Part shown: positions 7,501-13,158 of the stretch, one piece after another
How positions within the stretch are numbered: position 1 is the first letter of the stretch
Layout: each line of letters opens with the position of its first letter
Origin: an uncultured Collinsella sp.
Lineage (GTDB): Bacteria; Actinomycetota; Coriobacteriia; Coriobacteriales; Coriobacteriaceae
Direction of reading: 5' to 3'
NCBI GenBank assembly: GCA_900549135.1
Contig: URNI01000042.1
Span: 1-15,421, forward strand
Length of the DNA stretch: 15,421 nucleotides
Notes under the pieces: generated by a model
What the model saw: the letters and a program-made list of their open reading frames with translations, nothing else
Database searches by the model: none
Told to the model about the DNA's origin: nothing
Translations under genes and position numbers: made by a program

Positions 7501-7575
7501 AAAGCCGTGGCAGGTAGTGCCGGGCACCAGCAGTGCAGCGGCTGCGGCGCGCGGGTCGGTTGAGGTAGTGGGCAT
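4531..7575 (-). CDS. M16C-family zinc metallopeptidase (PreP/falcilysin-like)
   Basis: A single-chain peptidase of 1014 residues. The family forms a closed chamber that degrades unfolded peptides up to a few tens of residues, here probably in the cytoplasm since no signal peptide is seen. The inverted zinc motif HILEH gives ligands H80 and H84 and catalytic base E83. The third ligand should be a Glu in FEQEGWHYE (155-163), which also matches the PreP-type QEGW block. VKEPFVDLIKSSMQTFLNAMTYPD (95-118) is the substrate-groove helix typical of M16C. Near residue 876 RVKGGAYG marks the C-terminal inactive half that closes the chamber. The full length agrees with the four-domain M16C form. The ATG at 7575 has AAAGGAG seven bases upstream. 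It is monocistronic with its own terminator; a TATACT box lies upstream. Confidence 0.93.
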   Translation of the reverse strand: MPTTSTDPRAAAAALLVPGTTCHGFAVERCETVPELDSDAYVLRHTASGARLLYLACDDENKAFAIGFKTPPADSTGVFHILEHSVLCGSAKFPVKEPFVDLIKSSMQTFLNAMTYPDKTIYPVATTNEQDLYNLMDVYLDAVFNPAIYTKPTIFEQEGWHYELDLPEGAEGEGDGSSASLREGTLRYNGVVFNEMKGALSDPMSVLDDAVNAALYPDTAYAHESGGDPRAIPALTYEQFLDTHARHYNPSNSYITLYGDLDVDRALAFLDERYLSQPSAASRRMDAAVAAGENPSTLAPNPLGVQAPVTCEYKRVEMATTPENALVGLGLVLGSALDRKRTIAADILFEALLGSNEAPVKKAILAAGLGGNVVSYTAAESLQPYELIMLQNAQPGVARELRRVFQDACRDLCEHGVPRERLEAIISSNEYDLRQRDYGIADGVAIACDALSTWLYDDDAATLALKYGPVYEELRSELDGSYFEDLLRELVLENDHMALVELAPVDAAEGAEGAEAAELAAKRDAMTDAELADVVERTAALRSAQEAEDTPEAKATLPRLRVSDIGAARPEPPLVVDTTAPIPCLRHDIPTNRLAYAMQYFDLSCVAFEDLPYVTLLCRLLKQLPTREHSAEELDNLLAGKLGFLSFTTEVMTQPDVDGVRPYLLVSAGALSEKIDALASLPREVWSSTLLLDADADRVRDVLTQIRIGLEQGFINNGHSAALGRAMSYSSPSAVVREQLSGVDFYLFLRDLLEHFDERLDGLRAKLTELADRIFVADGCMASFTGSDEDFDAYWNAAGDLGLGAVDGADAGRNALAVPTPCDRREAFVIPSDICFAASACDPRRLGIDVTGAWAVAANALSYDYLWNEIRVKGGAYGCGFRAAGERQTAFYTYRDPAIDPSIERVARAGEWLGSFEPDEAAFEGFIVSCVSGMDAPVKPYALTKRRNTTYLAGLDPHAREERRAQMLAATPGELRSLGADVTRIAAESPTCVFGGRDVIAKSNAGFNVVDLLG

Positions 7576-7622
7576 ATGCAGTCTCCTTTGACGCCCCAGC
7601 GGGGGCGAATCGAATCCTCGAG

Positions 7623-7628
7623 AGTATA
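7623..7628 (-). promoter_or_regulatory. Possible -10 box of the M16 peptidase gene
   Basis: TATACT on the minus strand 48 bases upstream of the peptidase start. No convincing -35 at the usual spacing. The leader between contains a 6-bp GC hairpin (CGCCCC/GGGGCG near 7592-7607). Confidence 0.45.
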
Positions 7629-7734
7629 CCCATATGGGGCCGCGACCCTGCGGCGAACTGGAGACGATGCCAGCGGATTGGGTAAAGGCCCCGCGTGCCC
7701 GCCGCGCGAGCGTGGAAACTTGGACGCCTATCGA

Positions 7735-7830
7735 ATGAGAGTGGATTTTCGGACGGAATCAGCCTCAAAACGCCCAAATACCGTCCAAATATCCACCCTC
7801 ATTTCCCGACCGTCCAAAATCCACACTCAT
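7735..7830. repeat. Three-armed palindromic repeat (GTGGATTTTGGACGG family)
   Basis: Arm A (ATGAGAGTGGATTTTCGGAC GG, 7735-7756) is the inverse of arm B (7781-7802, ending CCACCCTCAT) and of arm C (7810-7830, ending CCACACTCAT). A pairs with C at all but two positions. A with B or A with C can form alternative hairpins. The unit differs in sequence from the 1116 and 4298 elements, so it is a third palindrome family in the window. Confidence 0.7.
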
Positions 7831-7843
7831 CCGCCGCCCGCAC

Positions 7844-7914
7844 ATCTCTCATCTCTCATTCGTCACGAATACGAGAGATAACAGAAAGACGAGAGATAAA
7901 TATGAGAGATAACT
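7844..7914. promoter_or_regulatory. Upstream GAGAGAT operator cluster
   Basis: Two abutting inverted sites (ATCTCTC at 7844-7850 and 7851-7857) are followed by three direct sites GAGAGATAA at 7873, 7891 and 7904. The last two start 13 bp apart and both lie in an (A/T)AC or ATG.. context repeated in the downstream cluster. The cluster sits just upstream of a -35/-10 pair that points to the AlbA-type regulator, so it is a likely binding array for that protein or another regulator. Confidence 0.65.
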
Positions 7915-7932
7915 GAGCAGCAAAGAGACAAG

Positions 7933-7961
7933 CAATCATGGTATTGTCTCAATACCGATTG
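7933..7961. promoter_or_regulatory. Inverted repeat abutting the -35 box
   Basis: CAATC-AT-GGTATTG (7933-7946) pairs with CAATACCGATTG (7950-7961) over 12 bp with a two-base bulge and a three-base loop. Its right end overlaps the first bases of the -35 hexamer. It could be a separate operator, distinct in sequence from the GAGAGAT sites. Confidence 0.5.
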
Positions 7962-7986
7962 TTCTACCAGCAAAAATATGTATAAA
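7959..7986 (+). promoter_or_regulatory. Sigma-70-type promoter for the AlbA-type regulator
   Basis: TTGTTC (7959-7964), 16-bp spacer, TATAAA (7981-7986). Transcription would start near 7993, giving a leader of about 145 bases that includes the downstream GAGAGAT cluster. Confidence 0.6.
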
Positions 7987-8008
7987 TGAAGCAAATGGTA
8001 GACATTCC

Positions 8009-8079
8009 ATCTCTATCTATCTCTTATCTCTAAGCCGAGAGATAGAGAGATAGATGAGAGATAATTACGAGAGATAACT
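8009..8079. promoter_or_regulatory. Downstream GAGAGAT operator cluster and hairpin
   Basis: Inverted ATCTCT words at 8009, 8019 and 8026 are followed, after a five-base gap (AAGCC), by direct GAGAGAT sites at 8037, 8045, 8056 and 8069. The two halves make a near-perfect 17-bp hairpin around the gap, with one extra base in the right arm. The sites at 8056 and 8069 start 13 bp apart, the same spacing and almost the same sequence as 7891 and 7904 in the upstream cluster. Being inside the leader, this part could act as DNA operator, as RNA structure, or both. Confidence 0.65.
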
Positions 8080-8139
8080 AAGAGACGAGGGAAATCCATT
8101 CGCGGCATTCTTCGCAGAACCAAGCGAAAGGACGTGCAG

Positions 8140-9606
8140 ATGAACGAAAACGAACTGACCGGTCTGCTCGAGTCTTTAAGGCGCATGGGCTCGGACGATC
8201 TTAACGTCGAGGTCAAGGAGAGCGCCACGACGCTTTCCCGCGACGTGTGGGAAACGGTGAGCGCATTCGCGAACACTGCCGGCGGAATCATCGTGCTCGG
8301 AGTGAGTGAGCGCGCAGGTTTTGTCCCGGTTGAGAACTTCGAGACCGAGAAAGTGCTCAACCAGTTTGTGTCAGGCATGGGTGATGCGGGCGGTCGAGGA
8401 AAGCTGGCCAATCCGCCCAAATACACGATCGAGCGAGTGGAGCTTCAGGGCGTCATCGTTCTCGTCATTACGATTGAGGAGCTCGATCCGTCGAGCAAGC
8501 CCTGCTATGTCATAGAGCGGGGCGCCCAGGGCGGCAGCTACAAGCGCATCGATGACAAAGATGTGCCGCTTTCATCGACCGAGGTGCTCGCATTGGCGTC
8601 ATACGGTCGAGCGACTCCGAGCGATCGCGACGCGGTGGCGGGTGCGGGCGCGGACGATCTCGACGAGACGCTGGTCGACCGTACGATAGATCGGGCTTTC
8701 TCGTTGACGCCCCGGGCAATGCGCGGCGCGCCGGACAAACAAACGAAGCTGGAGCGCCTAAATATCCTTGATTCCCAGGGCAATGTCACCAAGGCTGGAC
8801 TCCTAGTTGTGGGCACCTACCCTCAGCAGTTCTATCCCAAGCTCTTCATTGACGTGGCTGTCCATGCGGGAACTCAGAAGGGCATGGCGGGGTCGCTGAG
8901 ATTCATGGACCGCACAATCTGTGAGGGAACGTTGGGCGAGATGATCTCGGATGCCGTCGCAGCCGTTGCCAAGAATTTGCGGCGAACCTCGACCGTCCAA
9001 GGCGTCTCGCGTGTCGACTCGCTTGAGATTCCCGAGGAGGTTCTGCGCGAGGCAATCGCCAACGCCGTAATCCATCGAGAATACGGGGATCGGTTCTGTG
9101 GACAATCGATTGCCGTCGACGTCTTTGACGATCGTGTCGAGGTGACGAATCCTGGCGGCCTTTACGGGGGAAAGACTCGCGAGAACTTGTTTGACGGCAG
9201 CTCCCGATGCCGTAACGCGACGCTTGTGAAGCTCATGTCGATTGTTCCGCTGCCGGATGGCGCAGGTTCGCCGGCTGAGGGCAATGGCTCGGGCATCCCG
9301 ATGATGATCGATGCCATGCGCGCGCATGGTCTGGCCGAGCCCCTGTTCTGCCTGGGATTCGATCGGTTCAAGGTCGTACTTTACCGTTCAAAGATCGAGC
9401 CGGTCGATCATGGCGGGGGCTTAATTGTGACGGCACTCAAACACTACGGCGAGCTGGGGACGCGCGAGCTGGCAGAGCACACAGGGCTCACAATTTCCCA
9501 GGTTAGGTCGCGCGTCAACGCGCTCATTGCTCAAGGCGAGCTTGAGCCCACGGCGCCGGCGACGAGCCGCAACCGCAAGTATCGACTGTCGGAGCGCGTG
9601 GGATAG
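8140..9606 (+). CDS. Schlafen/AlbA_2-domain putative transcriptional regulator with ATPase-like module and C-terminal winged helix
   Basis: 488 residues. Residues about 20-140 look like the AlbA_2 (Schlafen-type) nucleic-acid-binding domain: LNVEVKES (21-28), then VSAFANTAGGIIVLGV (40-55). Residues about 295-345 carry a GHKL-like ATP-binding signature, LREAIANAVIHREY followed by NPGGLYGG, typical of the predicted regulators described as sharing a domain with mammalian Schlafen. The tail (about 427-487) is a winged helix: TRELAEHTGLTISQVRSRVNAL, then a basic wing. A DNA-binding regulator, possibly nucleotide-gated, is the best reading; nuclease or defence roles are known for distant relatives and cannot be excluded. 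ATG at 8140 was preferred to the in-frame GTG at 8134 because AAAGGA lies seven bases upstream. The unusual GAGAGAT array ahead of it suggests autoregulation. Confidence 0.85.
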   Translation: MNENELTGLLESLRRMGSDDLNVEVKESATTLSRDVWETVSAFANTAGGIIVLGVSERAGFVPVENFETEKVLNQFVSGMGDAGGRGKLANPPKYTIERVELQGVIVLVITIEELDPSSKPCYVIERGAQGGSYKRIDDKDVPLSSTEVLALASYGRATPSDRDAVAGAGADDLDETLVDRTIDRAFSLTPRAMRGAPDKQTKLERLNILDSQGNVTKAGLLVVGTYPQQFYPKLFIDVAVHAGTQKGMAGSLRFMDRTICEGTLGEMISDAVAAVAKNLRRTSTVQGVSRVDSLEIPEEVLREAIANAVIHREYGDRFCGQSIAVDVFDDRVEVTNPGGLYGGKTRENLFDGSSRCRNATLVKLMSIVPLPDGAGSPAEGNGSGIPMMIDAMRAHGLAEPLFCLGFDRFKVVLYRSKIEPVDHGGGLIVTALKHYGELGTRELAEHTGLTISQVRSRVNALIAQGELEPTAPATSRNRKYRLSERVG

Positions 9607-9633
9607 ATGCGTTAGTGGACGAGGCGACCCAAT

Positions 9634-9648
9634 AATCGACTCTCGATT
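9634..9648. other. Short inverted repeat after the AlbA-type gene
   Basis: AATCGA-CTC-TCGATT, with GGACG (9617-9621) and CGTCC (9651-9655) able to pair outside it. No T tract follows, so it is only a weak terminator candidate between two convergent genes. Confidence 0.25.
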
Positions 9649-9706
9649 GGCGTCCATTAAGGTAAAGCGGTTGTTGCCCAGTCGACGGTGATGCTAAAGA
9701 CTCGGC

Positions 9707-10198
9707 TTACGCCGGCATGGCCCCGAACCCGTCCATCAAGAATAGCCTAAGAACCAGCTTGATGACATTTCCCGGTTTGACTTCAGCCGTGCCAAAGACG
9801 CTGCGCTCGGCGAGCTCGCTGCAGTATGCGTAGATGTCGCGGATAAGGTCCGCGCCCGAAAGCGTAAACATGTAGCCTGCGTCCGAAAGCGTATTGGGCG
9901 CGGCGGGCAATTTGGTCATGCGACAAAAGGTCAACAGGTCGGGCGCCATAGCGTCCTGGTAGCCAAGATGGCTGCCGTCTTCTTGTGCGACGAGTTCCAG
10001 CTGGCGTACTCGATTCAGCGCCGCTGCCAGCACAAAGCTCGGTGTGGGAGCATTGACGTCCTCCGTGCTCGCCACGAGTCTGCCTGCTGCCTGCGTGACA
10101 AGCCAGGCGACCTCGCGCTGGCAGCGCACGGCCTTGCGTGTAACCGGCTTGATGGACGAAGAAGAAACGCTTCCCTTAGGCGGATTCGAAACAGCCAC
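9707..10198 (-). CDS. Hypothetical protein, 163 residues
   Basis: I do not recognise this protein. The frame is open from a GTG at 10198 with GGAGG five bases upstream, which decides the start; the ATG at 10213 is in another frame. There is no signal peptide and no clear membrane segment. The N-terminal 25 residues are Ser/Pro/Lys-rich and probably disordered. The rest looks helical, with leucine- and alanine-rich stretches, a TPSFVLAAALNRVRQLELVAQE segment near 52-73 and a C-terminal VIKLVLRLFLMDGFG. It is convergent with the AlbA-type gene and divergent from the HNH gene (215-bp gap). A TATACT box lies 58 bases upstream. Codon use matches a real gene, but no function can be given. Confidence 0.7.
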   Translation of the reverse strand: MAVSNPPKGSVSSSSIKPVTRKAVRCQREVAWLVTQAAGRLVASTEDVNAPTPSFVLAAALNRVRQLELVAQEDGSHLGYQDAMAPDLLTFCRMTKLPAAPNTLSDAGYMFTLSGADLIRDIYAYCSELAERSVFGTAEVKPGNVIKLVLRLFLMDGFGAMPA

Positions 10199-10255
10199 AA
10201 GAACCTCCCATGAACGACCCGGCCCAACAAGCCCGGATGAAACACGTGCTACATC

Positions 10256-10261
10256 AGTATA
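10256..10261 (-). promoter_or_regulatory. Possible -10 box for the hypothetical gene
   Basis: TATACT on the minus strand, 58 bases upstream of the GTG start. No consensus -35 was found at 16-18 bp. Confidence 0.35.
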
Positions 10262-10413
10262 CAGGGAAGTGGGGCAGCGGGGTACAAACGCGCCAGCGGC
10301 AAACCGAGAGCATCAACGATGTGCCGATCGCGGAATGAGATCTCGTAATAATTGACTCTCGGCCATATTATTGAGGGGCATGACTCGCGTTCGTATGGTT
10401 GTAGGTGCTGGCG

Positions 10414-11496
10414 ATGAACGACATTGACCTTGCTGTTCCGTTGATGGATGGACCAAGCTATGACCGCGCCTGCAGTCTCGTGCCTTCCGAATACGTTGAG
10501 GCATGGGAGTGGTTTCTGGGTGAGGAACAGCGCGGCGGCGTTTGGACCAGCCTTCCGCACCACACCAAGGAAGATAGCCCTCAGTATCAGTATCGTTTGA
10601 GAATTGGCTCGGACTTCTTTCCCGTAACGCGGGATTCAGGGATCTTCTGGCCGGGCCAGGATCGGGTGAAGCAAGATCCCAATAAGATCTTTGCGCTTTC
10701 GGTCCATAACTCTAAAAAGAGCTTCTACACCGATGTGCCTCCGCTCTATTTGGACGATGGCACGTGGGTCATTAAGTATTCGGTTCAAGCGCCAGGCGCC
10801 GTTGGTTCTCGAGACCAAGACTATAACCGTAAAATGCTCAACTGCATGGAATGTGGCGTTCCGGTCGGAGTCATATTTGCAACCGAGGTGGGCTATAAGG
10901 TGCTTGGCCTTGCGTTTGTTGAGCGGTTCGAGCCCGAAAACGGATGGTTTGTTCTGCACGGTCCTGTTCATAAAGGCGGACCGGACCCTCGTTTTGCACC
11001 CGACATGAGTTATCTGAAGCACATGCCCGTCGATATTGAGTTTGCCGGACAGGGTGCGACCGACGACGAAAAGGTCCGCTATGCGTTAAGGCGCGAGCGA
11101 TTGGGACAGCAATGGTTCCGCAAGCAGCTCGTTGCCGCCTATGACGGCCGTTGCGCGGTGTCGGACTGCGGCGTCAGCGAAGCTCTGGAGGCTGCACATA
11201 TCGAGAATTACTCGGGACCCAAATCGCAGGTTGCCAGCAATGGCATTCTGCTTCGGCGCGATCTTCATTCCCTATTTGATGCTCACCTGATTTCGTTTGA
11301 GCCTGTTTGCGGCGAATATCGGCTGTGCGGATCGTACCTGCTGGATAAGACCGGCTACGCTTCCTTTGCGGGTGCGACGCTAAGGCAGCCGAATGAGCGT
11401 CAGTGGCGACCCAATACGGTGTTTCTTGAGGCCCATCGCATCGAGTTCGATCGCTCGGAAAAGAAGCGTGAAAAGGCGGGGCTTCTGCCGTATTAG
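10414..11496 (+). CDS. HNH endonuclease with SRA-like N-terminal region (possible modification-dependent restriction enzyme)
   Basis: 360 residues. The C-terminal third is an HNH_2-type nuclease: CAVSDC (249-254), H262 in EAAHIENY, N276 in NGILLRRDLHSLFD and H285 in the same block supply the metal-binding and catalytic triad. The N-terminal part is less clear, but the order DDGTWVIKY (114-122), RDQDYN (133-138), CGVPVGVI (147-154), GYKVLGLA (160-167) follows the pattern of SRA (YDG) domains, which flip and read modified cytosine and are found fused to HNH in McrA-type enzymes. A modification-dependent restriction role is therefore an inference; it may also be an orphan nuclease. ATG at 10414 is preferred to GTG 10405, but its ribosome site (TAGGTG) is weak. 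A -35-like TTGACT at 10352-10357 has no matching -10. No methylase is nearby. Confidence 0.82.
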   Translation: MNDIDLAVPLMDGPSYDRACSLVPSEYVEAWEWFLGEEQRGGVWTSLPHHTKEDSPQYQYRLRIGSDFFPVTRDSGIFWPGQDRVKQDPNKIFALSVHNSKKSFYTDVPPLYLDDGTWVIKYSVQAPGAVGSRDQDYNRKMLNCMECGVPVGVIFATEVGYKVLGLAFVERFEPENGWFVLHGPVHKGGPDPRFAPDMSYLKHMPVDIEFAGQGATDDEKVRYALRRERLGQQWFRKQLVAAYDGRCAVSDCGVSEALEAAHIENYSGPKSQVASNGILLRRDLHSLFDAHLISFEPVCGEYRLCGSYLLDKTGYASFAGATLRQPNERQWRPNTVFLEAHRIEFDRSEKKREKAGLLPY

Positions 11497-11618
11497 CGTA
11501 TTTGGCTTTGGCATTCTTTGACGATCGTGTTGTTTGATCGGATCGCGTGGCGATGCAATCTCGCGCACGCCCGCCGGTGCATGCTCTTCCTGTTTTGTAT
11601 AGCGAGAGGGGAGCGTGT

Positions 11619-11903
11619 ATGAGCTGGCGAGGCGATATTGCGATGGGGAAGTACGGAAAACTGCCGTGTGCCCTTATAGACAACGATATGTTTCCGAGCG
11701 TAGAGGTTGATTGCGGGTCGTTTGTCGTCACCTGCCCTTGCTGCGGCTCGCAAATACCGTGTCTCGACATTCGGTTCATCGATGCGCGCGACAGACTCAG
11801 CGACGAAGTGAGAAAACAGACAGGCGTTCATATGCCGGTGTATCCGGAGAAATGCCCTGTTTGTGGCCTCGATATCGTGTATGACGCCGGCGACGAGGGA
11901 TAG
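11619..11903 (+). CDS. Small zinc-ribbon protein, 94 residues
   Basis: An unrecognised small cytoplasmic protein. Two knuckles, CPCC (C39, C42) and CPVCG (C79, C82), are spaced about 37 residues apart and should bind one zinc or iron in a ribbon or rubredoxin-like fold. The intervening stretch (DIRFIDARDRLSDEVRKQTG) is probably helical. The frame is open from 11547, but I chose ATG 11619 because AGAGGGGAG lies just upstream and the region before it looks non-coding. It is 122 bp downstream of the HNH gene on the same strand and may be co-transcribed; no terminator was seen between them. A role as a nucleic-acid or protein adaptor is possible but unproven. Confidence 0.72.
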   Translation: MSWRGDIAMGKYGKLPCALIDNDMFPSVEVDCGSFVVTCPCCGSQIPCLDIRFIDARDRLSDEVRKQTGVHMPVYPEKCPVCGLDIVYDAGDEG

Positions 11904-11941
11904 GTGATGCGGAGGAGCTGGCTGTGAAGGCTTCTCCGTCT

Positions 11942-12628
11942 CTACAAATAAATCCCCTCACCGAGTTGCTTGTGGAACTCGGCGTGATGGTCGCGTGCCC
12001 AGGTAAAGAGCGCCTGGTCAAAGTCGGTGCGCGTGGCCGGGACGCCAAAGACGCCGGCAACTTCGACGCGCACAAACTCCAGTGCCGGCAGCTTGTTGAT
12101 GGCAGTGAGGGCAAACGGGGACGAGGGCTCCTCGAACAGATAGCGGCTGCCTTGCAGCGCGTCGCAACTGGTGCACGTGTTGCCGAGCGACGGGGCTTTG
12201 GAGGCTCGCGCGCCTACGGGCTTATAGCCGCAGCGCTTATGAAGGTAGTCGCGGATCTCGCCCGGCACGCAGCCAAGAGAGGGTACGATGGCGAGTGCGT
12301 TGGCGTTGGCCGTGTCGATGGCAATGTGCCCGGCTTCGTTGAGCGCGTGCGCGATGGCGATGCTCTCGTCGTTATCGGCTCGATAGGGAATGCCGAAAGC
12401 CGCGACCGAGGTCTCTTTGTGACACTTCCAGCACTCGCGCTTGCCCAGCACTAGATATATATACGGCGCTGAGGGGTCGGATCGGTCAACACCGGGCAGC
12501 CACTCGGCAAAGGGCTCGGGGTTGACGCCGCTGGGTACATACCAGATCCTCTTGGTCCGGTCCCATTTGGCGCCCAGCGCCTTGGCTTCTTCTTTGTGCG
12601 AAAAGGGGACATCGAGCTCGGTGCGCAT
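11942..12628 (-). CDS. DUF5710-domain protein with split zinc-ribbon, 228 residues
   Basis: The N-terminal 45 residues (LDVPFSHKEEAKALGAKWD, then RKIWYVPSG-like KRIWYVPSG) are the DUF5710 module, a short alpha/beta unit also found attached to plasmid primases and other DNA-handling proteins. CWKC (66-69) and CTSC (152-155) form two knuckles of a zinc site separated by about 80 residues, followed by DALQG.RYLFEEPSSPF, a block I recall from uncharacterised zinc proteins. No catalytic motif is evident and the function is unknown. The true start is ATG 12628, with AAGGAG five bases upstream, rather than the in-frame ATG at 12664. It is convergent with the zinc-ribbon gene (38-bp gap). Confidence 0.82.
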   Translation of the reverse strand: MRTELDVPFSHKEEAKALGAKWDRTKRIWYVPSGVNPEPFAEWLPGVDRSDPSAPYIYLVLGKRECWKCHKETSVAAFGIPYRADNDESIAIAHALNEAGHIAIDTANANALAIVPSLGCVPGEIRDYLHKRCGYKPVGARASKAPSLGNTCTSCDALQGSRYLFEEPSSPFALTAINKLPALEFVRVEVAGVFGVPATRTDFDQALFTWARDHHAEFHKQLGEGIYL

Positions 12629-12730
12629 GGCGGCTCCTTGGTGCTGCAGGTGCAAGTGGCTCAAGGATACCGCAGGGCGCAGACATCGAGGCGTTTTGCT
12701 GAGAAGTTGCGGTGCGGACTGATTGGTTAT

Positions 12731-12748
12731 GCCGATGGATAGATCGGC
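12731..12748. other. Small hairpin in the DUF5710-tRNA gap
   Basis: GCCGAT (12731-12736) pairs with ATCGGC (12743-12748). No T tract follows in either direction. Nothing else is visible between 12629 and 12818. Confidence 0.25.
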
Positions 12749-12818
12749 AAGTAGATGGTCGGCTTTTGGCTAGTTGGGCGGTTGGAGCTGCCGGCGGATT
12801 TGGCGACATAAAACAGAA

Positions 12819-12846
12819 CAGCCCAGAGGACATAGCCTCTGGGCTG
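12819..12846 (-). terminator. Terminator of the tRNA-Val gene
   Basis: An 11-bp stem (CAGCCCAGAGG at 12819-12829, CCTCTGGGCTG at 12836-12846) with a six-base loop lies eight bases past the tRNA 3' end on the minus strand, followed by TTCTGTTTTA. Confidence 0.82.
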
Positions 12847-12854
12847 CGAACATT

Positions 12855-12929
12855 TGGTGGGCGTTAGAAGATTTGAACTTCTGACCTCTTCCGTGTCAGG
12901 GAAGCGCTCTCCCCCTGAGCTAAACGCCC
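12855..12929 (-). tRNA. tRNA-Val (anticodon GAC)
   Basis: A 75-base cloverleaf on the minus strand. The acceptor stem is GGGCGTT/AACGCCC with encoded ACCA. The D arm is GCTC-AGGGGGA-GAGC, the anticodon arm CTTCC-CTGACAC-GGAAG with anticodon GAC, the variable loop five bases, and the T arm AGAAG-TTCAAAT-CTTCT. All stems pair fully. Anticodon GAC reads GTC and GTT valine codons. It has its own promoter and terminator and is a single-gene unit. No duplicated tRNA end (att site) was found on either side, so there is no sign that it is an integration site here. Confidence 0.97.
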
Positions 12930-12958
12930 GATCAAGGGTGCGCGAGTGCGCAGGGAAT

Positions 12959-12987
12959 AATATAACGGAGCTCCCGCCCAGTGGCAA
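12959..12987 (-). promoter_or_regulatory. Promoter of the tRNA-Val gene
   Basis: TTGCCA (12982-12987), a 17-bp spacer and TATATT (12959-12964) on the minus strand, placing the start about 20 bases before the tRNA 5' end. Close to sigma-70 consensus. Confidence 0.85.
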
Positions 12988-13158
12988 GAACTATTTTTAA
13001 AAAGCGGAGATTTGTGACCCTATCCGCCCCGATGCAACGCGAACAGCACGCGGAAAGTCGCGTTTGTACCCCCGATGAACTGCACGTTCGCGTAAAATAA
13101 CTCCATTATGGGCAAATCGTGCCCAGGCAGTTTACAACACGGCATCTGGGGGAGGGGC

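Noticed and set aside
7844..8079. CRISPR array
   Set aside because: The repeats are 7-9 bp, occur in both orientations and have irregular 8-18 bp spacing, without true spacers.
9631..10361. AATAATYGACTCTCG at 9631-9645 and 10347-10361, a possible insertion footprint around the hypothetical gene
   Set aside because: A 14-of-15 match at this distance is expected by chance several times in a 15-kb window.
12855..12929. tRNA-Val as an integration site
   Set aside because: No direct repeat of the tRNA 3' end and no integrase gene in the window.
13109..13158. Cyclic-di-GMP riboswitch before the exported-protein operon
   Set aside because: There is a GGGCA/TGCCC hairpin, but the conserved GEMM core and tetraloop receptor are absent.
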